Of a stretch of 64,000 bases of DNA, positions 33,001 to 46,117 are shown one piece after another. Each line of letters starts with the position of its first letter. Within the stretch, counting starts at the first letter, position 1. Origin of the DNA: Limnanthes douglasii subsp. nivea. Its lineage: Eukaryota > Streptophyta > Magnoliopsida > Brassicales > Limnanthaceae. A program made the position numbers and the translations under genes. The notes beneath the pieces are model-generated. The model was not told the DNA's origin, did no database searches, and worked only from the letters and a program-made list of their open reading frames with translations. The stretch is from positions 93,398,334 to 93,462,333 of the forward strand of contig JAUPFV010000004.1 of NCBI GenBank assembly GCA_036936605.1, read 5' to 3'.

Positions 33001-33839
33001 TTTAAGAACATTTTTGTTTCAGAAGCCATGAGAACGAGATATGTAACTGTATTTATGAGCACTTTACTAACCGAAGCAGTGGCACTCATGCTTGAAGAGA
33101 AGCAATCCTGTGCAATAATTGTTGATACGGATAACATTTTAGTCGGTCTATTGACCTTGGCGGACATTCAAGACTTCAGCAAAGTCACAACTAAAAAAAA
33201 CGCTGGAGCTAAGGTACGGCTACAGTCTTCAGTCCATCACTCGAAATTAACATGTAGTAGTTTTGCTAGTCAGGAAAAAAAAAGTTTTAAATCAATAGAA
33301 ATTATTTATGGTGAATTGAAAGAAAATGAAGGATGTGATCTAGAAACTAGAACTTTTGTTTTTGTAACTATACTTATCATTCTGACACATTGCACTCGAC
33401 AAAAGGCCTAATAATGTCATTAACTTGCCTTTTTCTTTCCTTTTTGTTTTATACAGAAGCTTTTAGTATCTGAAATGTGTTCGCTACATGGTGAAAACTG
33501 CCGCGTACCATGGACCGCTACACCTAATATGGACCTTGTTTCTGCTCAAATGGTCATGAATAAGGTTGGTGTTAGTCACATTCCTGTTGTTCTAGAGAAG
33601 GATAAAGGTAACAGACCCCAACCTGTTGGCCTTTTAGATCGAGAATCTATCAGTCTAACATACAGGTACGTCTTCTGAAATCCACCTTCCTGCCTTCAAA
33701 AACTCTGTTTGTGTACTCAACTCTGGTTGACCACTAAGTTTGTGGATCAGTATTATTATCAATGCTTCTCGTATTTTTACTTTAAATGTCTTCATTTTTA
33801 TTATTCAGAGTTCTAGCAGCCAGAGAATACCTCGAGTAA
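30058..33839 (+). CDS. CLC-E: CLC-e type chloride channel/transporter (plastid)
   Basis: Six exons with GT-AG introns: 30058-30772, 30940-31140, 31346-31812, 32662-33213, 33457-33665, 33809-33839. They join to one open frame of 724 aa, close to the roughly 710 aa of Arabidopsis CLC-e. The N-terminal 50-60 residues are Ser/Thr/Arg-rich (transit-peptide-like), fitting the thylakoid location of CLC-e. The membrane part has the anion-path motif GPEGPSVEIG at about residues 195-205, then FNAAVAGCFFAVES, SGLVGGYYAPSLFIGAATG and GVCQVPLTAVLLLFELT. A charged linker (GMSSWITSG, then LCELESSLCVED) and two CBS domains (about 580-715; EAMRTRY, EKQSCAIIVD, NKVGVSHIPVV) follow. An upstream in-frame ATG at 29947 is possible, but MEPAMY gives the better transit peptide. 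CLC-e helps set anion balance in thylakoids. The gene looks functional. MULE-1 ends 340 bp upstream of this start codon. Confidence 0.92.
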
Positions 33840-36800
33840 TCACAGAATGGAGTTCTTTTTAACCAAACAGTTGTAAAGATTGACCGCAGTGCTTATATTC
33901 CTCAGCATTATACCCAGACAGATACAACACTTAATGCAATGGCTACAGAACTTGTGTTGTTCTGTCTCTACCTTGGTTGATCTTAATCCTAATTCCTAAC
34001 CAGCAGAACCAATTGTTTTATGACATGAAACAAGAAACTTATTGGAAGGTTTTAATAGCGACCTCCATTGTGCCGATCTTAACATTTCATTGTGCATTAC
34101 GAGGGCATTGAATTCAAGAGTATAGTTTCTTCCAACCAGTGTGTAATGCTCAAATGACACAATGTCAAGATAAAGGAACCAAACAACAGGTAGTCAGTTT
34201 GTCTTAAACATAAAGTTTGTATTAGTTTTCCATATGTTGCTTTACTTTTTCTGTGTAGATTTAGATGCAAGCTGTAAAAAACACACTTAGACTTGCTTAC
34301 TATTAGAGCTACAAGATGTGAATATCTTTACAATACTACAAAATACTCTTTTGTCTTTTCATTTTCTGCGCGTGGTTTTAATCCAAAGAGAGATCCAGAC
34401 AACCCAATAAAATACAAAACACAAAATAATTGCTGAAAACATACATTATGGTGGAGATATATCGAAATTGATTTGTTTCCTTTATGTTCAGATCACATAA
34501 TTAATTTGTTTTCCTTACTGTCATTTCAGATTTAGACAAACGATGGTTTTTCAAATACAAAATATATTGGGTTAATTCTTGGCTATTTCTTACTAACATT
34601 TTTGTAAAAAAGAGAGTAACATTTTAGATGTTTGAAATTAGTTTCGTTGTTTCAATAATTTTTTAGTTTTGTTTTAGCTTTGTAGCGTTTCTCTTTTAGT
34701 CAACTTATAAATCTAATTAAAACATTAACAAAAAACACTATCGTGGGATAAAGTTGCATCGGATCCAACGAGAAATTAGAAATTTTAATTCTCTATCAAA
34801 GAGTCACAAAATATAAGGACTTGATTATAAATTTGCTTTAAAACTAAACATGGCGTCTAACGTCTTTCCATCCAAATTTCATGAAATCAAAACATAGCCT
34901 CCATGAGATAAAACATAGCCTCCAAGCCTAGCTCTTACCCCAATTTCCTTCAAGTCTCCATCAACAATCCGTTTGATTCGCAACCTAATACTCAGCCTTA
35001 ACACTTCTCCTATCGTTGATTTCTTGGCTTTTCGACCTTGTTCCTGTAAAAAGAAAAGGAAAAGAAAGAGAACCAAAAGCTTACCTGCAAAACTAGGCAT
35101 CATGTTGAGAAAAGTAACCCAAACCCAGACTCTTTAAAAAGATAATGTAAAAAAGCTTAATAGAAATTTTGAAAGAATTAAAATTTGGTTTCTCTTTACA
35201 TTTCAGAGTCCATTTCGCAAGCCAAATTAGCATGATTTTGGACTATTAAGATGTGCTTGATAACCATGAAAGAAGCTAAAGAATTTCTACACATTTTCAA
35301 AAACAGATTGAGGAACCAAGGTGAGCTTCCATTCGCAAAAAGACTAATTACTAATTAGAGTCCGACAATCGAGACTCTATATTCACGTTAGTCCACTAAT
35401 TTCTCTTACAAATCATTTATAACAATGTTATTTTTAAAAGATAATATTGTTATAGAAAGAACAAACGTGGTACATTTCAAATTTGAATTATAAAATACAT
35501 TAAATAGTCTCAATTATCATATGAGACCTAACTAAAAACTAATTGCAGTATTTAGAAAATACACAGTACCAAATGGATATATTGGATTATACGAATATTT
35601 TTCACTTTCAATTACAATTACGTTCGACGATTCAAGATTTTTATTATTTTTAGATTTGATTTTTTATTTTTTAATTCTTTTTAAATTAATCAGACTCGAG
35701 TGGTGTTCATTAGCTTTTTAAACCTCAGTCATTTTTTAAAAAGCGAAACTATTTCCTCCATAAAATTTATTATTTTTTCCGTCTCAAATTTTTTAAAAAA
35801 TATTCAACATTTGTTTTTTTTTTGTTTTAGTTTCCTTTCTAATTTATATTTTGATATCACTATGAACTATCCACCCTTTATTAAAAAAAACACATAATTA
35901 AGTCAAATTATAGCTAACATATATCATTTGACTTCTAAAATTAAACCTTAAAAACAAAAAAAACTCAAATTTCTTAAAAATTAATCATAGAACATGAAGA
36001 TACCCAAACCAAAGATTCAACACCTTATAACATCACCAAATCAACTAACAAGATAATTTAATCTTGTAAAAATGGAAACAAACAAAAATCAGAGAGTCAG
36101 AAATAAAAAACAAGTTAATTTTTTTTAAGTATAAACAAATCAAAAACAGATTTCCAAAGTTTTAAAAAATTAATTCGATACTAAAAAAAAGCAAAAATCT
36201 GTTATTGGAACTCAATATACAGGGAAAAAATTAAAAAAAAACATAGTAAGAGAGTTCCGGGAACTGCAAATTTTTCTGCATATCGAGTTCGTGGCTAGTT
36301 TTTTTTGTTAAAAGAGTTGATGTATGTGCATTTATATTGATAGGATTAGCATTTATGGGTGGAAATATATATGGTAGGTAGAAGGTTGTTGGAAAAAATT
36401 AAGGTAGATATGGTGTTTGGGTGGTTGCTGGAGAAGAAGGTAAATATTGAGTATTTAGAGTAAAATTAAAAAAAAAGTAAATTAGTAATTTCCAATATAG
36501 AGGAAATTAGAAAGTGGAGTCTTTTTTGAAATATAGGGGAAATTAAAATCTTATTGAGAAAATAGGATTAGAATTCTTCAAACATTCGTCAAAGCCCTAA
36601 TTACCGTATCCGTTTCACATTATAAATTTCGTCTCGCATTCCATCCAAGTAAGTTATTTGATTTTTTTTAAATTGATTAAATTTGGTTATTGCTAAGAAT
36701 TCAACGTCTTGTTAGTTTTGAATGTTCAATTATAAGGAACTTAAAATATAAAAAACATGTATTTTCATGGAGTATGCTTGAATTTTAACAACTGATATTA

Positions 36801-36974
36801 AAAAGTGAATCACACCACACATTTTTTAGGTACGTCTAATTTGATTTCCTTTACCTTGGTTGTAATCATAGACATCCTTTACTTTGATTCCCTATAATGT
36901 GCTATCGGACATATTTGCCATTATACTTCTGAATAGAATATCTCATATATGAAACATTATACATTTACTTTGTC
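33840..36974. other. CLC-e 3' flank and intergenic DNA
   Basis: The CLC-e 3' UTR probably ends within a few hundred bases; AATAAA-type words occur around 34406. The rest is AT-rich. A minus-strand frame at 34879-35103 (KKSTIGEVLRLSIRLRIKR) has no recognised homologue and is likely chance. I see nothing else that I can support. Confidence 0.45.
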
Positions 36975-37228
36975 ATTTTTGGCAAATGCTTTCTCAACTT
37001 CCATGAGAAACTCCGAGACATAGATATCATCTTTTAGGACAACCCACGAAGCATAGCTGGTATCCTTGAAGTATGAAGGCAAAACATAACCAGTTAGACC
37101 GTTCTGATTTTCCATACTTCTTTTTCCTTATCTAAATTTTCTTGAGTAAAGAGATATGGGTTAGGTTTCATTACTGCAATGTCATAATCCCAATGCTTCA
37201 AGAACCACTCAATATCTTCTTTTTTATT
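36975..37228 (-). pseudogene. Unidentified coding fragment
   Basis: The minus strand reads as ordinary protein in two frames joined by a one-base shift near 37110. First comes EDIEWFLKHWDYDIAVMKP then NPYLFTQENLDKEKE. After the shift it reads NQNGLTGYVLPSYFKD then TSYASWVVLKDDIYV. The composition is unlike the surrounding AT-rich DNA and has the look of a real domain, but I do not recognise the family. Probably an exon remnant of a transposed or duplicated host gene. Confidence 0.45.
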
Positions 37229-37459
37229 GATTAAAATTTGAACCATTTAACATTGGGGGTTTGTTCCCCATCGAATTTTAAACCATTGCATTAACTAGAA
37301 CATATATAACACATTGTTCATAAGTAAACTTGACATATAGAAACTTAACATACTTGAAGATTCCTGATAACATACCATGATAATAAAGTACTGGAATGAA
37401 AATTATATTAACATGTGTTTATGAGGTGGAAAAACTACCATTGATCATTATTTTAACTA

Positions 37460-37680
37460 TCCAAAGTACCGATGAAACCCCTTTGAGGGATGATTTTATC
37501 TACTTAAATTAAAATAATATTAATTTTTCTTAAGTACCGGTGAATCCATCAGGAGGGCTGTTTTCACCTACTAAAATAAAAATAAATACTAAGGATTAAT
37601 TTTTTCCCAAGTACCGGTGAAACCTTTAAAATCACACACTTAAATTAAAAAAATCTTAAAAATCAATTTTTAGTAGAGTT
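37460..37680. repeat. Three tandem copies of a unit of about 75 bp
   Basis: Units starting AAGTACCGATGAA (about 37464), AAGTACCGGTGAA (about 37532) and AAGTACCGGTGAA (about 37608). Each is followed by a TTTTATCTACTTAAATTAAAA-like half. Diverged copies, no coding potential. Confidence 0.75.
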
Positions 37681-37689
37681 TCTCGAGTT

Positions 37690-39388
37690 ATGATTAACCA
37701 AATCCAAATGTAAACATTCCAAAGGGCCAAAAATATTTGTAATTAAATTAATCTCTTAAACCTTTTCAGATCATATGATCCTCAATGAGATTAATTAACT
37801 TTCTGAAGGATCGATTAAGTTATTCCATGATTTACCTATCAAAATCTGAAACCTTAGTCATGCATATCCATATAATCATTAAAGCATACAAACCATTTAT
37901 TTTATTAATAGATACAAAATATAGCATTTCCAAACATCTATAACGTAAAATAACTAATTTTTTTATAAAGAACAATGTTTTCTGAAAAATGAATAATGGG
38001 TGTGAACAATGCTTGTAGAAAACACTATTTATCATTTTTTTAGATTTTTTAAAGGCCGCTAGTGTTGTCATTGGGCCAACCGTCCAACCAACAACCCCCT
38101 ACTACATTGCAACATCAGTAGATTGTTATTTCTTGCAACTTGCAGCGTTGGCAACAACTAGCTAGCCACTATGAACAACACCGAACTTGAATTGACAATC
38201 TGGGTCTTGTCCGGCCTGACCCGAACAAATTCGACCTGACCTGGACAAATCCGACCTAACCCGACCGACTTTTATCTGGTCCGAATATAAATTGGACCGG
38301 GTACAGGTCTATAAATTATAACCCGCAAACGGAATTCATCGGGTTGGCTCTATTTTTTAAATTGTCCAAATTGGTCCGATCCGAAAATAAAATAAAATAA
38401 AAATAAAAATATACAAATAAAAAATAATATATAAAAATAAAAAATTATTTTAAAAATAAAATATGTTAAATGGTTGTAGATATTCTTTTCAACAAACCCA
38501 CAACTTAGCTTTTACATTTAGATTGAAGCACTAGCCTCTTTGTGATCACCGACCACAACCACTAAATTAATTTAATATGTATGACGTCCATAAGCTAAGA
38601 ATGGAAACTATTTTGGATGATATTTTGATGATCTTATAACTAAAATGGGTAACTATACAAAAAATGCATCTTTGTGATATAATTTTAATAAACGTGGTAT
38701 TTTATTTTTTACAAAATATGTTTAAAAGGTGTAAATTAAAATATTTTATTTTTCTTCTTTAGAATATAATCTTATAATATGTATATATTTAATGATTGAA
38801 TAAGTATTTCACATCAGACAACATAATACATATAGTATGATAATCATTCCTAAAAAAACAAATGCAATTATCTTCCAAATATGTAGGATACATATTATTT
38901 ATATAATGAAACATCTAGTTGTATATGATACTACGATGATGACGGTATTTTCTAAAATATGCACTGCCTCCCATTATAAACGTCAATGAAGGTGAAAATT
39001 GACATATATGTGTTTTTAAAATTATTAATTTTTTATTTGTTTTTAGTTTTTATTTAAATATAGTAAAATTCACATTGAAAGTGTTAGTATTCACGAAATA
39101 GATTTTTTTTACAAAATTTATAAAATCATACACGCAAAAAATTGTATAATCTCTTACATTTGATTTTTGATCGAATAATTATTTCACAAGAATTGCTAAA
39201 AAATGCAGTTTTTATTCTGTGAAGTCGTTTTTTTCTCTCGTGATTTTCAATATTTATAAAAATTCCACTAGACAAAAATCCTAAAAAATCCTGCTATGTA
39301 TTATTATAATCTTTCAAATATCATAGTTTTAACTAAACTAGATATGAATATAATCTTGAGAGTTTTTATCCAAATAATATAAGTATAT
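37690..39388. other. Intergenic DNA left of MULE-2
   Basis: AT-rich, no gene seen. At 38200-38350 a cluster of CGACCTGACC and CCGACC words forms a GC-richer patch (degenerate short repeat). Confidence 0.5.
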
Positions 39389-39397
39389 TATTTAAAA
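39389..39397. repeat. Probable target duplication of MULE-2, left copy
   Basis: TATTTAAAA; the right counterpart at 52430-52438 is TATTTAGAA (8 of 9 identical). In AT-rich DNA an 8/9 match is only moderate evidence; it gains weight from the similar ends next to it. Confidence 0.55.
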
Positions 39398-39512
39398 GAG
39401 AAAATTAGACATAAATACCTATTCAAGTACCAAATACAAAAGTGGTATTCATTTTAAACTAGTTTCATAAAATATTTAGGAATAATAATTTGGACAAAAA
39501 TACCCTCTAGGG

Positions 39513-39520
39513 TATAAAAG
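39513..39520 (+). promoter_or_regulatory. TATA box of the ULP1-like gene
   Basis: TATAAAAG, 115 bp inside the left end of MULE-2, followed by a CT-rich leader. The first ORF begins at 40480, so a long leader or leader intron with four motif copies (40129-40302) lies between. Confidence 0.5.
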
Positions 39521-40479
39521 GAAGCAATTTGGTTACAACCCACTTTTTTCATCTCATAAGCCTAACTTTTGGGTTCCAATTCCCTCCATTTTCACTTTTC
39601 TAATTTTGAGGAGAGAGAAACACGAAACCCAAGAGTGAACAAAAAAACCACCTTCAACACAACCGTGAACCAACATTTTACTCGACGATATCAGTTCTGA
39701 CTCCGGTAAACGGTTAAAAGCGGACGTTGCCGACGACTATACACATTCCGATATAGTTTCGGGCGGTGTTTGACCGTTAGAGGTTAGTTTCCTTGTTTCG
39801 ATGAGTTTTTTTGGTCGGAAGAGACACTGTAACATCCGAGACTATTGTTTTGAGTATGTTTCGAAGTATTGTAATGGATAGTAGACAGTTCTTCGGCGAC
39901 GTTTTTTCTTGATTTTGGAAGTTATATATAGATGAGTTTGTATGTTGTTGAGATACCGTTATTTTTTTCTGAAATTTTGTGTGTTAGTTAAGGGTTGAAG
40001 ATGTTTGCGTGAGACTATAGGTGTTATGTTAGTGTCGATGTTGATATCAGAGAATATGCCGATGGAGCAGACAGTTGTTAGTTGATTGTTTGACAAGAAT
40101 CGCAACCTCGCCGTGAAAGTGTACCCCTATCTAGCAATGTCTGTATTTTAGCAAGTATTGGCATCATATGCATGAAATGTTGTACATATCTAGCAATGTA
40201 TGCAATATGTGTTGCAATGTCTAACAATTTCAGTATTGTGTTTACAGTAACATGTAACATGTCTAGCAATGTGGTACTGAATCTACCATATGTCTAGCAA
40301 TGTGTACAAAGTTAGTTGATGTTGTTGTTTGGTTAGTGAAACCCGTGTGGTGTTTGGTTGGTAATGTCTAAGATTGTGAAAAGTTGTTTTGTGTTATGTT
40401 GGGATGATTGCGATACATACTACTTGGATATAAGGATTATGATTAAGTTGACTCGAAATTGCGATATATGTAGGCAAAC

Positions 40480-43400
40480 ATGATTAAGACGGGCGTATTC
40501 AACATGTCTGGCTTAGTCAGTATAAACAACCTTTTAAGACGGGATATAATTACAGCAGAACACATAGAAGCTGCAAGAGACACCATGTTCTATATGTTTC
40601 TGAAAACATCGTTCGACGTAAGGAACGAGATTCTGAAGTTGAAAAAGTTCCACAACCTGATCGAGGAAATTTGTAGTTTTTACGATGTGAAAATGAAGGC
40701 TTTCAAGATAGGTCGTAAGTATGTTAAGCTAACTCCAAAGGATGTGAAGGCCATATTTGGGCTGAAACACGGGAACGAGGAGATGCCTATGAATCAAACA
40801 GAAGCCTTTATCGGTCGGTTCGCTGATAAAGCTAAGAATGATTTGATGTTAATGAAGAAATAGATTTTGAGTCCCCGCACAAGGAGCGGGCCGAGAAACG
40901 ATAAATCAGTGTCTAATGCATTGATAAAGGTGAACGAATTCTCGAACTTGTATTTGTTTTGAATTTTTGTTGCATCATATTAATATGATATTATGTTTTA
41001 TATGTAATTAGAAATGTCATCATAATCTATCTAGCAATGTCATAATAAGAGTATTTGCTTTGAATTGCTGTTGCAGCATATTAGTATGTTGTTGTTTTTT
41101 TACATGTACTCAGCAATATCATCGTAGTCTATCTAGTAATATCATAATAGGAGTAACTGTTTTGATTTGTTGTTGCAGTATATGAGTATGATGTTATTTA
41201 TTTTCTAGGAATCGATAGAGAAAGTAATAAGGGACGGAGGGGAGGACCAGGCGAAGAACGTTGCTCGTGTGTTGATACTTTCCATATGCTCGACACTGTT
41301 GTTTTCAGTGTCAGGCGATGTAGTCGGCTGGATAACAGTATTCTACATGGAGGATCTCGAGAAAATAAACAACTACGACTGGTCCAGAGCTATAGTTGAA
41401 AAGCTGCAGAAGTCACTGGACAAATGTATTAAGGCCAGGAATCCCGATAGAGTGACCGGATGCGTTGCTCTTCTATTTGTAAGGACGATTCCTTATGTTA
41501 TTACGTTAGTTTTTAAAACCATATTTGAATGTTGTGTTATTTTGTATGCAGCCCTTTTTGATGGAGCACAGTTTCATCGACGTTGAAATACCAAGACCAA
41601 ACATAATCCCTAGGTGTTATAAGTGGTGGGGATTGGAGGCGAACAAGTCAAATTTTGAAATGATCGAGATGGTCAGCCAACTTAGAGACGCGCAGGTATG
41701 ATAAATATGATTTGGTAGCTGATGGTATTCCTACTAAGTATCTAGCAATGTTTGAATTTAACTTATCTAGCAATATATCATAGTATAACCTATCTAGCAG
41801 TGACATAGAAGCCCTAAATCGCAACCACTTGACTTTTATTATCTAGCAACTGCATATTCAAAGCAATCGCAATCACTTGAACCTGAGTAGGTAATAATAG
41901 TAATTCATAATTCACAACCATGATTAAATTGTTGTGAGGCAATCACATTTGCATATCTAAATGTCTATTATACTATCAAATTGTATTTGTTAGGTTATGG
42001 ATGATGAGCTATCGTTGACAGAGGCTGAATGTCAAGCTTTTAGAGAAAATGAATTAGGGGGGAGGAACTCTGAAGGTGCTGCAGAAACCAGTGAGCCAAG
42101 GAGTCGGAAAAGAAAGAAGTCTGTTGCAAACAGAACTGTAAGAAGATAGAAGAAATAGTTCCATGATGAGGCTGGAACAAGTCGTAAAATAAGTTTGAAC
42201 ATTGAGATTGAGGACAACACAACACCGCCAGCAGCAGGAGAGAATTATGATGTTACGCTGCGTGAATTCATGACGAAGAAGAAGTCGACAGTCGGTGCAA
42301 CAAAAATCAAAAGGTTGAAAAAGAAAGAGCACCGTATGTCGAGTATTCCAAGTTTCGGAAGACTGTCACAGTCGGTGTTACATGACAAGCGGGTGCTGAA
42401 AAAGCACAACAGGTTGCACCGATTGAAAGTTGAAAACAAAAAGTTGAAAATGGCGCTTGAACAGAGAATCCAACAAGTGAGTATTCGTATGCTTTTTACG
42501 GATAAAACATGTATAACAAATCACGTATACTATTTAACATGTTTGTTTGACACGAGTTGAAGGACTGAAAAAAGAGTTAAATCAGTTGAAAGCGAAGCTC
42601 AAAGTAGCAGAGGACACTATAGATGCTGATAATGCCAAAATTCTCAACACCTTATCAATGCCGTTTTGCCGTGAAGATAAAGAGGATACTGAACCTGTGG
42701 CTGCAAATATTAGCAAGAAAGTAATTAAGAAAACAGTTGTTTACCAATGTCGCAGGCATGGATTTGTGCCGAAGAGGAGCCTAGAAGATTCGAAGACCCC
42801 AATAATAACTAGCAAAGGATGTTGAGGTGGAGGAAACAACAGAAGAACATAAAGAGTTTGAGACAGTTGAGGCAAACGAGAATGAAGGATCTGAAGAGGT
42901 GAACTTAGAAGCAGCTGCAGGGTTGGTTGACTCTGAAACACCTGTTGAACCTAGGCCAGAGACTACGTTAGAGGATGGTATTGTTGTAGATGTCGTTGGG
43001 AAGCAGATAAGGCCTACCCTACTTGTGTATGATGCTAATAATGAGAAAGGGTATGTGGATGCAAAATTATCACCCTAACTCATATTTTCGGCGTACAAAC
43101 TAAAGTTGTCTTAGCTGAACAGGGACACAAAGTTGGATCTAACGAGGTTGATGGACAAAAGTTAGTGGAGGATACACGTGAGCCGTTAAATAGAGGGTGC
43201 AACGATGAAACCAAAACTACGGAACAACAGGTGGAGAACCCAGAAAATATAAATGAATAAGGAAATGTAGAGACGGGTCAGAGTAAAGAAGAAGCTGACA
43301 AACATGACGTTGAAACCACTGTAGATTCAACCAAAGACATTGGAAAAGCACCTATTGGGGTGGAGAATGTAGCCCCAGAAGTCCTAGTGCCTGAACCTAG

Positions 43401-45866
43401 CGTTCAGGATGTGGTGGAGAATGTGGCTGAAGATGTAAGTGGATCTTATAATCGTTAAGATTCATCAATATTTAGTATTATGTTTTGGCATGTTTTGAAG
43501 TATTACAAGTCTAGGTTTGATAATGACTAAGATGGACTGTTGTTTTTTTAAAATGTTGTTTGACAATGTAAGAAAACTTTAAGACTTGAAATGTTTTTTT
43601 TGCATCATGATTTATTTTTATACGATAGATATATGTCGCAAAAATCGAAATCATTAAGAGACGATGTCTAGCAAACACTGGTTAAATTAATAGTAGCTGA
43701 ATCAAATAAATTGCATGAAGTATATAGGTGCAATTGCAACCTTGTACCGGGTTGAGATTTTTCATGAAAATCTATATAGCTGTATCTAGCAATGTCAACT
43801 AGGTGTAAATCACAACCATTTTAATAACATATCTAGCAATGAGTCCTGCACTAAAATCGCAATGCATATGGGTAACTTCATTGTCTTACATTATTAGGGA
43901 ATGCAAATAGCAAGGCTGGAAGGAAAGCGTCAATATACTATACCATGGTATTGAATAAGCAGCAAAGTGTGAACTACTATCACAACTAGTGTCTCCCGTC
44001 AAGGTTATTCCAATTCGTAACGAAGAACAGTAATCCGCAACAAAGACTAAAGTTATTACGCATGATGAAAAAGTAAAACAGGTCGGGGGAGATATATCTG
44101 AAAACCTGCAGATAGGGGCAGTTAAGTATGCAACACCCCTACAAGATAAAGTAGCATCTAACACACTAACTGTAATTTCTGTTATACCGTTGGCTAACGA
44201 ATTTTTTGAAGACTGCACGCAATCCTTTTACGAAGAATGTGGCAATGCTGTAGAAAATTCAAATGAGAAGAGACGTACTTTTGGATCCATCGAGGAAGGT
44301 CAAACAAATCTCGATGTAAGTGGATCTTTTTCTTACCAACACCGACATAAGTAATGTTAGGGAATTAATTTGATACATTACAGGTGCACGCTGATGAGAT
44401 CCCAAGGTGGAACTTACTTAGTCAGACGCAGGTGAGACAACCACAAGTTGCGTACGAAGATTGGCCGAAGCGTACAACTACGACGCAACTCATAGATATT
44501 AGTGAGTATAACAAGGTGTTAAAAATAAGCAGCGAATAAGAACAAGAAGATCCAGAAGTATGGTACTTGCCAATGTCGGAGTTCTCATATAGGATTTTCA
44601 TTAGTGTGAGCGAGATAATGGAACTCCCGAACCAAACTGAAGTAGACTTCAAGGTAATATTCTGTTCAATCGCAGCAACAATGTTAACTTAAAGGTATCT
44701 AACAATGTTAAATTAATATATCTAGCAATGTCTAATTAGTCCACCTAGCAATGTTACAATAGATCTAGAAATGTCCAAGTATAGTATCCACCAGTAAGGA
44801 ATCTAGCAATACCATCTACGTTGTCTACGTATACAGTGTTGTTTCTTGTTTTTAATCATTGTCATTTACATATTTTAAGCAATTAATTGTTAATTGATAG
44901 ATCATAGATGCTTGGATATATAAGCTGCTCAAAGATGAAAATTGGAGAGTCTATATGAAAGGGTTTGATGATAAGTATTCATTTATGGTCAGCGCTATTC
45001 AAATATCTAGAACTGCAACTGTAAGTGCATAAGGTATTATTTATGTTATATTTCAACAATTTACTTCCTATAGTAATGTTAAAAAATTACAGGAAACACT
45101 GGCTATAAAGGAAGATATGTCAAACATTATGGATAATTTTTTTGAAACAATGAAACCACACACATATGTTGCCCTTGTTCCTCTTTGCACCGTTAACAAG
45201 CCCGACGTCAACCATTGGACGTTGCTCGTTATTGATATCGAGAATGGGACTGCTAGTAGCCACAACTCACTATTTCCATGGAGCAAACACATTCCAGATA
45301 AGACGAGAAATACAGCCGATTGCCTCATAATAAACTCTATGATATAAATATATTTATTTATATCTTGCAATAGCTACCAACCTAATGTTTGAATGAATGT
45401 TACAGAATCAGCAGTGTACGCTATTGCAAGTGTTTCTGGCCATATTTTTTTAGTGTATCTAGCAATATGATATTAGACTATATTTCCCGGTATCTAGCAA
45501 TGTCTCATGAATGTATCTAGCAATGCCAGAAATTGTACCTAGCAATGATATAGTCGCCTAAATTGCAATGTAATAAGGGGTTCTTTGATTTTGCAGTTGG
45601 CCTATTGCATGAAAAAAAAATACATACCTGCTGTGAAGGTTGGATACAAAATCAAGACAATGAGAAATATCCCACAACAGGAAAATGACAACCTTGACTG
45701 TGGGATTTTTGTTTGTGAGTACGCGAAATACATCATTCAGAAATGATATGTTCCTAAAGAATATGGAAAAGATATGCAAGCTAAAAGAAGAGATGAAATA
45801 TTTAAGCATTTCCTCAATGATTCAAACACAAACCGACGATCGTAGTGTTGGGAGAATTTTTTTTAT
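40480..45866 (+). pseudogene. ULP1-like cysteine protease (peptidase C48) gene of MULE-2, decayed
   Basis: Multi-exon plus-strand gene. The N-terminal domain at 40480-40863 is typical of plant transposon ULP1 proteins (FYDVKMKAFKIGRKYV then LTPKDVKAIFGLKHG). The next exon at 41211-41490 has MEDLEKINNYDWSRAIV, and the one at 41550-41696 has PFLMEHSFIDVEIPRP. Acidic and coiled-coil linkers follow at 42000-43440. The C48 catalytic part is in exons 44901-45019 (IIDAWIYKLLKDENW), 45093-45346 (NHWTLLVIDIEN) and 45596-45746 (QENDNLDCGIFVCEY). His and Cys of the triad are present; the Asp position reads Asn (SSHNSL). Stops at 40861, 42147 and elsewhere show decay. Such proteases cleave SUMO or ubiquitin-like tags; their use to the element is unknown. 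Introns carry the TATCTAGCAATGT motif. Confidence 0.8.
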
Positions 45867-46117
45867 GTAATTTTTTTTTTGGGATAAGTGTTGTGTAGTT
45901 CATTTAAAATTAGATGCTAGTATTAGAGGATTACTTGGAAATGTAGTAACAATCGTAATGTATCTGCTTGTGTTAAGGGTGTCAAAATTGTTGTGTAATT
46001 CATTTCTACCAATGTCATTTTTATAGTATTACTATCCATTAAGGATGAAAAAATATTTTGCAAACCGGTTATACAGCCACCTACAGTTGGCAATCAAAAT
46101 GTAATTCAACATTGATG

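Noticed and set aside
34879..35103. 74-codon minus-strand frame near CLC-e
   Set aside because: No homologue recognised, no clear promoter, and length within chance expectation.
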